Both the position numbers and the translations under genes were made by a program. 31,161 nucleotides of DNA, taken from a virus. The notes under the pieces were generated by a model, which had not been told where the DNA came from, made no database searches, and worked only from the letters and a program-made list of their open reading frames with translations. Positions 23,997 through 31,114 of this stretch are shown here, in pieces. How positions within the stretch are numbered: position 1 is the first letter of the stretch; each line of letters begins with the position of its first letter. The stretch covers positions 1 through 31,161 of IMG/VR virus record IMGVR_UViG_3300008448_014967. The stretch is one strand, 5' to 3'.

Positions 23997-24456
23997 CAAA
24001 TCGTGTGTAATATCTATAATATTTGACAATATACTGTCTCACAAATTGTCTTGCATCCTTTTCAAGCTCGTTACGATAGTACGCAACAGTATTTTTCATA
24101 ACATCTTCATCGGTATATGTTAATTCACGTGCACTGCGTTTATATACTTGTGATTGCATCCAATGCCTAAATTCATGCAGTATATGATCGAATATCATTA
24201 AATGCTTTGTCCGTAGGCTGTCGCTTTTTATGTATGGCATGTCCGTAATGTATAATTTGTTGGTTTTAAATTCATACATGCTTGAATCACTTTTAAATAA
24301 AATTTGTATTTTTATTTTTTTAAGATTGACAGCCTTTGACGGCTCGATTTCAGCATACAACAAAGTAAGCGCTGAACTCATTGCTGGTAAATTGAGTTTA
24401 TGTTTTATGAACCACTTTTGTGATTTTTTTGTCGGCAATAAATTAAAAATATGCAT
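23977..24456 (-). CDS. putative zincin-like metalloprotein (HExxH)
   Basis: A 159-residue protein with HEFRHWMQ at residues 94-101, giving the zinc-protease signature H94-E95-x2-H98. An acidic/helical segment RNELEKDARQFV (about 129-139) could supply the third ligand (E132 or D134). The layout (short N-terminal beta segment, HExxH helix, Glu-containing helix) matches small ImmA-like or phage zincin proteins. There is no signal peptide, so it would act inside the cell or virion. It is a minus-strand single gene, divergent from the small ORFs that follow. Peptidase activity is inferred from the motif. Confidence 0.68.
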   Translation of the reverse strand: MHIFNLLPTKKSQKWFIKHKLNLPAMSSALTLLYAEIEPSKAVNLKKIKIQILFKSDSSMYEFKTNKLYITDMPYIKSDSLRTKHLMIFDHILHEFRHWMQSQVYKRSARELTYTDEDVMKNTVAYYRNELEKDARQFVRQYIVKYYRYYTRFAKIYQQ

Positions 24457-24500
24457 AAAAAATATTGATTTCTGTTATTAAGATTTTAATATACGTGTAT

Positions 24501-24704
24501 ATGTATATTGAAAAGTATAACGTCTACGTCGCAAATAATACAACTAAAAAGGTAAAAAAAGTTCTCGTTGAGGCTAATACCCCTCAAGAAGCACATAAAA
24601 AAGCATATGTAAACACTCATATGTTTACAGAAGACATCACAAAGATTACTGATTATAGTAATGCAGTAGTTTATACACATAAAGATGGGTTTATTACCAA
24701 TTAA
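24501..24704 (+). CDS. small conserved phage hypothetical (67 aa)
   Basis: MYIEKYNVYVANNTTKKVKK... is a small mixed beta/alpha protein. The frame is open from an ATG at 24465, but ATG 24501 is preferred because translation from it begins with the strand typical of such proteins and leaves room for the divergent promoter of the minus-strand gene. Features are a charged middle (EANTPQEAHKKAYVN) and a C-terminal strand VVYTHKDGFI. No catalytic motif. Function unknown. Confidence 0.6.
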   Translation: MYIEKYNVYVANNTTKKVKKVLVEANTPQEAHKKAYVNTHMFTEDITKITDYSNAVVYTHKDGFITN

Positions 24705-24707
24705 TTC

Positions 24708-24715
24708 TATAAATA
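24708..24715 (+). promoter_or_regulatory. T4-late-like promoter element TATAAATA
   Basis: A perfect octamer in the 20 bp gap before the gene at 24725, with 9 bases to the ATG. It would start transcription about 4 bases before the ATG. It could drive the run of small genes and the nuclease/deaminase genes downstream, which are joined by 1-4 bp overlaps. Confidence 0.48.
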
Positions 24716-24724
24716 TACAAGCAT

Positions 24725-24919
24725 ATGGAAGAAGATCAAGAATTATCAACAAACTTAACTATAGCAGATTTAACTACAATCGCCTCTATCATTGAAGCGA
24801 TTGTAAATAGAGGTGCACTAAGACCACAAGAATTATCTCTCGTTGGCTCGGTGTATGAAAAAGTAGCAGCAATACTCAATAAAGTAAAAGATGAAAATAA
24901 AGGGAATAAAGACGCTTGA
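24725..24919 (+). CDS. small helical phage hypothetical (64 aa)
   Basis: A 64-residue acidic, helical protein (LTIADLTTIASIIEAIVNRGALRPQE...LVGSVYEKVAAILNKV). The 'LTIADL...I.....RGA.....LxxVGxVYEKL' pattern recurs in tailed-phage hypotheticals, from memory, with no known function. Its end overlaps the next small gene by 29 bp. Confidence 0.68.
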   Translation: MEEDQELSTNLTIADLTTIASIIEAIVNRGALRPQELSLVGSVYEKVAAILNKVKDENKGNKDA

Positions 24920-25070
24920 GCTAGAAGAGCGACCGGACGGTAAATACGATATTTTTGTGGATTATACCGAAGAATTTGAAGAGACATTAAAGAGTATTCT
25001 CGATAAAAAGAGAATAACAAAAAAAGATGTAGCGAATTTTATTCTTGAGTCACTCGGTTTAGGTCAATAA
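24891..25070 (+). CDS. small charged hypothetical protein (59 aa)
   Basis: ATG 24891 opens a 59-codon frame to TAA 25068-25070. The product starts MKIKGIKTLELEERPDGK and continues with a helical part (EEFEETLKSILDKKRITKKD, ending ILESLGLGQ). The stop overlaps the next start as TAATG and the start lies inside the end of the preceding gene, a phage-like packing that supports it. The C-terminal half looks like a single helix-turn-helix-sized unit, but no defined motif is visible. Function unknown. Confidence 0.6.
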   Translation: MKIKGIKTLELEERPDGKYDIFVDYTEEFEETLKSILDKKRITKKDVANFILESLGLGQ

Positions 25071-25285
25071 TGAATACAATTAGCCTTACTAAAACACATG
25101 TAACAGCATCGGGATCGGTGCATGCGCAGATAAAAATTAATAACAATGATGTGGGGTTACTTTATCTAACACCGCGAGAAATTGACGTACTTACAAATGC
25201 ATTGCGTGATGGGTTGCTTAACAGTAATACAGCACTCGAAACGGACTTATTTGATGAAGAGTACAGTGATGAAGAGTTATACTAA
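25070..25285 (+). CDS. small hypothetical protein (71 aa)
   Basis: A 71-residue protein with a beta-rich first half (ISLTKTHVTASGSVHAQIKI), a helix LTPREIDVLTNALRDGLL and an acidic tail (LFDEEYSDEELY). It is coupled by TAATG to both the preceding and following genes. Not recognised. Its link to the nuclease that follows suggests an accessory role, but nothing more can be said. Confidence 0.62.
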   Translation: MNTISLTKTHVTASGSVHAQIKINNNDVGLLYLTPREIDVLTNALRDGLLNSNTALETDLFDEEYSDEELY

Positions 25286-25962
25286 TGCTTGTTTTTGATG
25301 CAGAAAAGCACGTTTATAAAAACAAGTATACAGGTGATGTTTATACATCTGTAACTACCCTGCTGGGTAAGTATAAAGCTCCATTCGACTCACAGGCTGC
25401 GGCACTCAAAGTAGCTCAGCGTGAAAAATGTTCGGTAGAAGAGATCCTTGCAAGATGGAAAGAAGCGAATGAAGCCAGCAAAGTTTATGGTACAAAAATA
25501 CATAGTGCTATAGAGACATATCATAAATCGGGTTACGTAGAACCGGAGTATAAAGATCTGATTAGCTCTTACAGGCAACTCGGTATTGTCGATGAGCTCG
25601 ATGAAATACAGTCAGAGCAGCAAGTTTATCTGCATGAATATCAAATTGCTGGTACAGCAGATATTATTCGACATGAAAAAAATGGTTGTTTTAGTATCTT
25701 TGATATAAAGACAAACAAAAAATTTAATTTAGCTAATCAGTACAATACTAGGCTACTTCCACCCTTTGACCATCTCACTTCTTGCGAATACACTATATAT
25801 GCTTTACAGCTCTCTCTTTATGCATATATGTATCAAAATAATACCGGTAGAAATGTAAATCAATTGGGGATATTTTTTTACGAACGTGAGAAAAATAAGT
25901 TTATATACTACCCGGTAATATACTTAAAGCATGATATCAAAAGAATACTTCAAACATTATGA
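25285..25962 (+). CDS. PD-(D/E)XK exonuclease, RecB/Cas4-like
   Basis: A 225-residue nuclease. Motifs in order: YGTKIHSAIE with His73 (the GTxxH motif of RecB-family nucleases), E111 before EYQIAGTADII with D126, D140-I-K142 (FDIKTNK) completing the PD-(D/E)XK core, and Q175-x3-Y179 (ALQLSLYAYM). All expected catalytic residues are present. Phages use such enzymes in recombination and DNA end processing. The start is coupled to the preceding gene by TAATG and the end overlaps the deaminase gene by ATGA, indicating one operon. Confidence 0.85.
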   Translation: MLVFDAEKHVYKNKYTGDVYTSVTTLLGKYKAPFDSQAAALKVAQREKCSVEEILARWKEANEASKVYGTKIHSAIETYHKSGYVEPEYKDLISSYRQLGIVDELDEIQSEQQVYLHEYQIAGTADIIRHEKNGCFSIFDIKTNKKFNLANQYNTRLLPPFDHLTSCEYTIYALQLSLYAYMYQNNTGRNVNQLGIFFYEREKNKFIYYPVIYLKHDIKRILQTL

Positions 25963-26414
25963 ATAGACCAAACTGGGACGAGCATGCATTGATGTTAGCT
26001 TATACTGCTACTTGCAGAAGCCCTGATCCTCATGTAAAAGTTGGTGCTTGTGCACTCGATATACATAATAATGTTCTCGGTGTAGCATACAATGGTCTTG
26101 CACCTGGCAAAGAAGTAACGAAGTTCTTCTGGGATGATAGAGATAAAAGACGTCCGTTTGTAATACACGCTGAAACTAATCTTCTTTCACGCATACAAAT
26201 AGGAGCTGTACATACTATTGCCTGTACATTATTACCTTGTTCTTCATGTGCGAGAGCTATAGCTGCACATAAGGCGAAGCGTGTTATATACAGCGAAACT
26301 TATGACCGTGATACCGAAGGTCTTCGTATATTTGATTTCTATAACATTGAAGTTATAAATATACCAAAAAACCGTGTAGTAGAATATATTAAAACAGCAT
26401 ATGAAATTCATTGA
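25959..26414 (+). CDS. deoxycytidylate (dCMP) deaminase-like enzyme
   Basis: A 151-residue zinc-dependent deaminase. The zinc ligands and catalytic Glu are H70-A-E72 (IHAETN) and P93-C94-x2-C97 (LLPCSSCARA), the standard dCMP/cytidine deaminase set. The N-terminal CRSPDPHVKVGACALD and AYNGLAPG are also typical. dCMP to dUMP conversion would feed ThyX encoded at 1077-1724. The length fits dCMP deaminases of phages. ATGA overlap with the nuclease and a 14 bp overlap with the next gene indicate co-translation. A ComE-like or riboflavin-type deaminase is less likely given the context. Confidence 0.88.
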   Translation: MNRPNWDEHALMLAYTATCRSPDPHVKVGACALDIHNNVLGVAYNGLAPGKEVTKFFWDDRDKRRPFVIHAETNLLSRIQIGAVHTIACTLLPCSSCARAIAAHKAKRVIYSETYDRDTEGLRIFDFYNIEVINIPKNRVVEYIKTAYEIH

Positions 26415-26886
26415 AACAATATTACAATGCAGTCAAATTAAAGAAGCGAAATTATATGGAGCTGCTAAAAAAGCTGCTGAATCACCCGAGACGGGTGTTA
26501 TTATACAAAAACCCGCAGCATTTCATGTTATCCGTGATTGCGCAACACTTGCTTACAAATATCTACCTCACTACGTCTTCGGGCACTATGCAAACCCATT
26601 TGAAGTATTAAAAGGTAAATTTACAAAACGAGACATAGAAGAGTTTCTTGCAAGCGCAAATTCTGATATTGTTAACTTCCATTTACTTGCCTTAATCCTA
26701 GAGAAAATAAGAAAGAGTACTAATATTCAGACAACAGCAGTACCTGAACAGCAAATTAATCTCAAGACAGCTCTCTCATCCGATGATCCTTACGGAGATT
26801 ACGAATCATATGGTGCAGAAGAGGTGCAAGTTGTTCAACTTGACAACCTAACCCTTCTTTGTAGAGCATTTAATGTATTAACATAA
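26401..26886 (+). CDS. hypothetical protein (161 aa)
   Basis: A 161-residue protein following the deaminase with a 14 bp overlap. The first two thirds are helical (IKEAKLYGAAKKAAESPE; FTKRDIEEFLASANSDI). A Gln/Ser/Asp-rich linker (about residues 110-140, with DDPYGDYESYGAEEV) follows, and then a terminal strand-helix. No motif is recognised. It probably shares the operon of the nuclease and deaminase. Function unknown. Confidence 0.65.
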   Translation: MKFIETILQCSQIKEAKLYGAAKKAAESPETGVIIQKPAAFHVIRDCATLAYKYLPHYVFGHYANPFEVLKGKFTKRDIEEFLASANSDIVNFHLLALILEKIRKSTNIQTTAVPEQQINLKTALSSDDPYGDYESYGAEEVQVVQLDNLTLLCRAFNVLT

Positions 26887-26889
26887 ATA
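26882..26889 (+). promoter_or_regulatory. T4-late-like promoter element CATAAATA
   Basis: CATAAATACT overlaps the stop of the upstream gene, with 7 bases before ATG 26897. It fits the NATAAATA cyanophage-type late consensus and shares the trailing ACT with the elements at 2321, 3292 and 23421. Confidence 0.45.
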
Positions 26890-26896
26890 CTCATTG

Positions 26897-27253
26897 ATGA
26901 AATTTACAGGTACACTATTACGTATTATCAATCAACTACGTATGTATCACTGGCTTTGTGATACATACGCACAGCACAAAGCATACGGAAGTGCATATGA
27001 TGATTTAAGTGATCTTGTCGATGCATTTACCGAGGTATATATGGGTAAGTACGGTAAGACTAGCAATAATATAACTCTCAATATCGAGTTGAGCGCAGAT
27101 ACCGCTACATCAACAGAGTTCATTGATTCAGCTATTAACTTTTTGTTAAAGATAAACGAAATGGCGAGTGAAGAAGATACCGATCTTCTTAATATAAGAG
27201 ACGAAATGCTTAGCTCTCTTAATAAGTTGAAATATTTGCTTACTCTTCACTAA
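26897..27253 (+). CDS. DUF5856-like helical phage protein
   Basis: A 118-residue all-helical protein starting at ATG 26897; a TTG three bases upstream is also in frame but less likely. The core INQLRMYHWLCDTYAQHKAY...DDLSDLVDAFTEVYMGKYGKT resembles phage proteins I associate with DUF5856, with conserved His/Trp and a helix bundle that looks ferritin/Dps-like. No firm function is known. The 3' end overlaps the convergent gene by 14 bp. Confidence 0.7.
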   Translation: MKFTGTLLRIINQLRMYHWLCDTYAQHKAYGSAYDDLSDLVDAFTEVYMGKYGKTSNNITLNIELSADTATSTEFIDSAINFLLKINEMASEEDTDLLNIRDEMLSSLNKLKYLLTLH

Positions 27254-27264
27254 CAAATTTTTTT
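27231..27264 (+). terminator. weak candidate terminator for the plus-strand operon
   Basis: AATATTTG (27231-27238) can pair with CAAATTTT (27254-27261) with one mismatch around a 15-base loop, and a run of seven T (27258-27264) closes it. The stem is very AT-rich and so weak. It lies exactly where two convergent genes overlap. Confidence 0.22.
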
Positions 27265-28679
27265 ACGATATCTAAGAACGGTTGTTCAGGTACACGTGTT
27301 TTAAAAACGTTAAAGTTATATTTCGCAATTTGCTTAGCTTTCATAAAAAGAGCATTATATTCTTCTTCTGGTAGTTTTAAAATTTTATTCACAACTTCAG
27401 TAATTTTATTCATTCGTATTTGTGGGTCTTCTTCATCATCATAGCTCTCATCCCATAAATTAGCAAACGTCATATAACCACACGTCTTTAAGAATTTTAA
27501 GATACCTGGCTGACCGAGAACAATAAACGGTGCCTTAAATGCTATCGGTTTATATGTCTTTTCAGTTATAAACCGATATGCACAGTTTGTTGTATTTCTT
27601 GTCTCTGCTATAGTCTCGGTGACAATATGTATATCGCAATTTCGATACATATCCATATTAAACGTATTCCAGTGATTATATTTAAAAAAATCACTAGCCG
27701 TAAATTGATTGTTCATGTGTTGATTCTCATATGCACCTTGTATAGTTTCAGTATCAAATTCTGTAAAAAGCGGTAGTTTTGCTAAAAAAAGTTCTATATC
27801 TTTTTTTTCATTTTTTGTTATTTTTTGTGGGTCAAAAAAGCGATAGCTTTCTAATATATTATTTCTTGTTGTGTAGGGTGATAATTTTAAAAGCTTGTCG
27901 TACGTTATTTCTTCAAGACTTACGCAAATATTATTAAAGCTGTAGTTGTTCTGTCTCCATATTTGGTAACACAAAAAATATCTGTGTTGACGTGGTCTCG
28001 CATTTAATAATAGCATTCTATATTTGCTATACTTTTTCGTTATTTTTGTAAAGTGTGTATAAGTATGTCGCATATAGAAATTATATGCGCGTTTCGTTAC
28101 ACATTCAAAAAACGGCCAAAAAACTACATTAAATTTAAATGGTAATCTTCGTACGTTGCAGTCGTTTGACGTAAAGATGATTACTTTTTCTATATCGAGC
28201 TGTATTTGATCACAAAAATTTTTTAATGTTTCATAATGTTTGTCAGTATAAAATGACGCTTCTGACATATCATTAATAATAAACAAACATTGTTTATTGT
28301 TTATACTATAAACGTGTTCAGGTGTTAGGAGGTCCTTTAAAAAATTTTTATGTATATCATCCTCTATCAGTTTAATCATGTAACGCGGACTGATCGTATA
28401 TACAAATTTCTCGTGTGTCAGTATTATATCAGATAGTTTCTTACGGTTGACTTTAAATTGAGTGCTTAAAATTGTCTCAGGAAGAATATGATAATCATGG
28501 CGTGTAATAGTACATGTAAATTGTCTGTTGTCAGGAAATTTAAACAATCTTTCAAAATCATCACCGTTAATATAAGTGTATAAATTCGCGTAATGGTTAA
28601 AAAACCTACCGTCACTTTTTGAACTTACTTGCGGGCTATCGCAGAGCTTATTATAAGCAAAATTTATTGAACCATACAT
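27240..28679 (-). CDS. putative glycosyltransferase-like protein with TEK motif
   Basis: A 479-residue protein. The C-terminal segment from residue 371, ITEKTYKPIAFKAPFIVLGQ, then GILKFLKTCGYMTF...DESYDDEEDPQIRMNKI, is a pattern found in phage and giant-virus proteins. It resembles the acceptor end of GT-B or fucosyltransferase-like (GT10-like) enzymes, in which a T-E-K segment binds the nucleotide donor. The N-terminal part is alpha/beta (QCLFIINDMSEASFYTDK; KVIIFTSNDC) and may be the other Rossmann-like half. The start overlaps the upstream radical SAM gene by 16 bp, so both form one minus-strand operon. The glycosyltransferase assignment is tentative. Confidence 0.55.
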   Translation of the reverse strand: MYGSINFAYNKLCDSPQVSSKSDGRFFNHYANLYTYINGDDFERLFKFPDNRQFTCTITRHDYHILPETILSTQFKVNRKKLSDIILTHEKFVYTISPRYMIKLIEDDIHKNFLKDLLTPEHVYSINNKQCLFIINDMSEASFYTDKHYETLKNFCDQIQLDIEKVIIFTSNDCNVRRLPFKFNVVFWPFFECVTKRAYNFYMRHTYTHFTKITKKYSKYRMLLLNARPRQHRYFLCYQIWRQNNYSFNNICVSLEEITYDKLLKLSPYTTRNNILESYRFFDPQKITKNEKKDIELFLAKLPLFTEFDTETIQGAYENQHMNNQFTASDFFKYNHWNTFNMDMYRNCDIHIVTETIAETRNTTNCAYRFITEKTYKPIAFKAPFIVLGQPGILKFLKTCGYMTFANLWDESYDDEEDPQIRMNKITEVVNKILKLPEEEYNALFMKAKQIAKYNFNVFKTRVPEQPFLDIVKKFVSEE

Positions 28680-29785
28680 TGAAGTGAAGATATTAAATTC
28701 TGAAGCTTATTGTGATTAATAAGATGTTTTACTTTAATTTGTTGATATGTCTCAATAATCTCTTTAATTGTTTCTGTAGGTAATGTATGTATGCTTACTT
28801 CTGGTAGCAGCTCATCATATGCAACTGTAATACCTTCTTTAACTTTACCGTTTTCATGGATACCCTTAATGCGTGTACCAAGAACACCCGAGACATTATT
28901 GAAACATATATTTATATTAAAATCATCACAAAACTTAAGTATATCGGGTATATCACGCCAGTTTTGTATCATTGGACACACTGCTACACTATTAAAAATT
29001 TTACGACGGTTTTTATTCTCATATTCTTGTATAGATGTTATATTTTTTAGCACTGTATTAAGATCGCCGCCACGACGTATAAATTTATATGTATCATGGT
29101 TGAGTGAATCAATAGAAATACAGACTATTACGTCTTTATACCTGTCAAAAATATCAAATACTTTTTGATTTAAAATGCTACCGTTGGTTGTGATACAAAT
29201 CTCAATGTTTGGATTATAGGTATAAAGCATCTCCCATATCTTATAGTATAAAGGTGTTGCAAACGGCTCACCACCAAGAAATTTCGCACATTGTAAATGT
29301 GGAGCAAAGAGAGTCAGTTGTTTTAAGAACTCGTCATCATATGGCGACACAAGTGGTGGTAGTTTTTCGCGGTTTTTGCGTATAGATGAAGACCAATCTC
29401 CTCCGCACATAATACACTCATAGTTACATATTGATGACATCTCAAATTCCAGCATAACTGGAAAAATGCTATTTAACTTGAATTGTTTATGGTGAAATGC
29501 TGCGAGAAGTGAGTTATGATAATTGCCGGATGATATTTGCTTGTAGCAACTTGTACAACCTTTTGTAAAGTCAAAACTATCAATAGCTTTACGCATTTCT
29601 TTTATTTTTTCACCGAACCATATATCAGTAAGTGAAGATTCAGGGTATCTCCCGAGTTCGTAGTCCCTGCTCATACAGCATGCTGATATAATACCTGTAG
29701 ATTTAAAATTAAGTGATACAAAGGGCGCGTTGCAGACATGCTGCTTGGCAGTAAGAAAGTCAAATACTTGCTTTATATCACTCAT
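28664..29785 (-). CDS. radical SAM protein with N-terminal SPASM/twitch-like module
   Basis: A 373-residue protein. The N-terminal module has C18, C36-C37, C77 and C80, with ISACCMSRDYELG and LTDIWFGEKIKEMR, which is the SPASM/twitch pattern placed before the catalytic domain instead of after it. The radical SAM motif is C120-x3-C124-x2-C127 (CNYECIMC), followed by FLGGEPFA (GGE motif), then ITTNGSIL and CISIDSL. N-terminal twitch radical SAM proteins are known from tailed phages. It is the first gene of a minus-strand pair with the glycosyltransferase-like gene and is divergent from 29821. Substrate unknown; modification of a peptide or sugar intermediate is possible. Confidence 0.88.
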   Translation of the reverse strand: MSDIKQVFDFLTAKQHVCNAPFVSLNFKSTGIISACCMSRDYELGRYPESSLTDIWFGEKIKEMRKAIDSFDFTKGCTSCYKQISSGNYHNSLLAAFHHKQFKLNSIFPVMLEFEMSSICNYECIMCGGDWSSSIRKNREKLPPLVSPYDDEFLKQLTLFAPHLQCAKFLGGEPFATPLYYKIWEMLYTYNPNIEICITTNGSILNQKVFDIFDRYKDVIVCISIDSLNHDTYKFIRRGGDLNTVLKNITSIQEYENKNRRKIFNSVAVCPMIQNWRDIPDILKFCDDFNINICFNNVSGVLGTRIKGIHENGKVKEGITVAYDELLPEVSIHTLPTETIKEIIETYQQIKVKHLINHNKLQNLISSLQCMVQ

Positions 29786-29811
29786 ATATTATAATTAAAG
29801 TATTATAATAT
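29786..29811. promoter_or_regulatory. perfect 10-bp inverted repeat in divergent promoter region
   Basis: ATATTATAAT and ATTATAATAT are exact reverse complements separated by TAAAGT, in the 35 bp between two divergent start codons. TATAAT can be read in the plus direction at 29790-29795 and 29804-29809, and by symmetry on the minus strand. This looks like a symmetric bidirectional promoter or operator. The AT-richness of the region makes chance symmetry more likely than usual. Confidence 0.4.
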
Positions 29812-29820
29812 AATTACTAC

Positions 29821-30441
29821 ATGCGTTATCCACTTTTAATAAAGGTAAATTTTTTAATAGACAAAATTATTCTATTTGTTGGTCTTTTGCAGTGTTTAAA
29901 GTTTTGGAAAAGAAGTTTTTTTATAAGAAAAAAAAAGCAAATTGATATTCTTTGTGTATATGATAAGAAGCATCATCATATAGAGCAAATCATACAGCAG
30001 CATACACAAAAGAGTGTATTGTGTTATGAACTCAGCAATTGCACGAATACACAAATATGTGAGCGCGTATATACGCTTTGTAATTTTTATCAACCTGCAA
30101 TATTGCTTGTAATATTTGCGAAAACAAATTATGATGCCCCTTCTTTTAGTGCAGAAGATAATACCTCGACAACAAGAAAATGTTACGAGACCGATGATTT
30201 CTATAAAACACGCATAGTTACATACTTTTTACGGTTTGTTCATACATTTCTCTTAATAAAGACGATATGTAAATGCAATAATATTAAATTATACTGGTAT
30301 CTACCGCAAAATACTATAGCTATGGTCAATAAAAAACAAAATTATAGATTATTTAATGATGATGAAACAGTTGTATGCTTACCTTATAGGGGTAAAGAAA
30401 GCATTGATATTGTAATTCAACAGTTTTTGCAACAATTATGA
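29821..30441 (+). CDS. hypothetical protein, paralogue of the downstream gene
   Basis: A 206-residue protein with a hydrophobic N-terminal part (LIDKIILFVGLLQCL, about residues 12-26) and a basic cluster (RKKKQ). The core is alpha/beta: IDILCVYDKKHHHIEQII, PAILLVIFAKTNYDA, then TTRKCYETDDF and IKTICKCNNIKLYWYLPQ. The segment TR[KR]C...I...I.[LK][ILV]C...N[IV]KL is shared with the next gene. The strand-R-helix-strand arrangement is reminiscent of SGNH-like phage proteins, but no catalytic Ser-Asp-His set can be assigned. It overlaps the next gene by ATGA. Confidence 0.65.
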   Translation: MRYPLLIKVNFLIDKIILFVGLLQCLKFWKRSFFIRKKKQIDILCVYDKKHHHIEQIIQQHTQKSVLCYELSNCTNTQICERVYTLCNFYQPAILLVIFAKTNYDAPSFSAEDNTSTTRKCYETDDFYKTRIVTYFLRFVHTFLLIKTICKCNNIKLYWYLPQNTIAMVNKKQNYRLFNDDETVVCLPYRGKESIDIVIQQFLQQL

Positions 30442-31088
30442 CACTATACGAGCTTCAATTGTATAATAATTTTATTAATGACATATTACCTCAAAAAAAA
30501 TTACGTAATGTTTTTTTGTTGTGTGATGATTATGAGTATAGTGATGATGTGGGTATTTTTGTTCTCGGTAAATCTGAGTACTATACTTCCAATGTCGAGA
30601 ATTGGTGTACAGAACTATCGCAGCATATAAACTTGTCTGTTAAACACATACCATCCAATTTTACACAGGATATTAACGGCTATAGTTCAAACGAAGATTT
30701 TATACCACATTTGTATTATATTTTACAGAGTAAGAATATTAAAGCTGTTATAATAAATTGTCAAAGATACAAGTGCTTTACCGGCATAAAACAAACAGAA
30801 AAAATAATGACACGTCGCTGTACTTTTTTTAAGGATAACACTAAGCATTATACAGATATTATTGAAGCGTTTTTTCACTATTTAAAAACATGTATAATTT
30901 TTATAAAACTTTGTGACTATTATAATGTAAAACTTGTTTTAATAGACACAGATCGTACTCATACTGGGGTTTTATGGTCATTTTTTAGATTTGTATTTTT
31001 ACCACGCAATAAAAATACACTTGTTATTACTGGAAAAGGAGTATGTGATAAATTTTTATTAAAAGTAGTAAAATTTCTTAAAAAATAA
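30438..31088 (+). CDS. hypothetical protein, paralogue of the upstream gene
   Basis: A 216-residue protein coupled to its upstream paralogue by ATGA. The order is LRNVFLLCDDYEYSDDVGIF, IKAVIINCQRYKCF, TRRCTFFKDN, FIKLCDYYNVKLVLIDTDRTH, LVITGKGVCDKFLLKV. It is Cys-containing and alpha/beta with no signal peptide or clear enzyme motif. Similarity to 29821-30441 is clearest over the TR[KR]C to N[IV]KL segment. The pair lies beside a radical SAM/glycosyltransferase-like operon, so a role in surface modification is possible. Function unknown. Confidence 0.65.
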   Translation: MTLYELQLYNNFINDILPQKKLRNVFLLCDDYEYSDDVGIFVLGKSEYYTSNVENWCTELSQHINLSVKHIPSNFTQDINGYSSNEDFIPHLYYILQSKNIKAVIINCQRYKCFTGIKQTEKIMTRRCTFFKDNTKHYTDIIEAFFHYLKTCIIFIKLCDYYNVKLVLIDTDRTHTGVLWSFFRFVFLPRNKNTLVITGKGVCDKFLLKVVKFLKK

Positions 31089-31114
31089 TATGTATTTAGT
31101 ATAAGATAATATAT

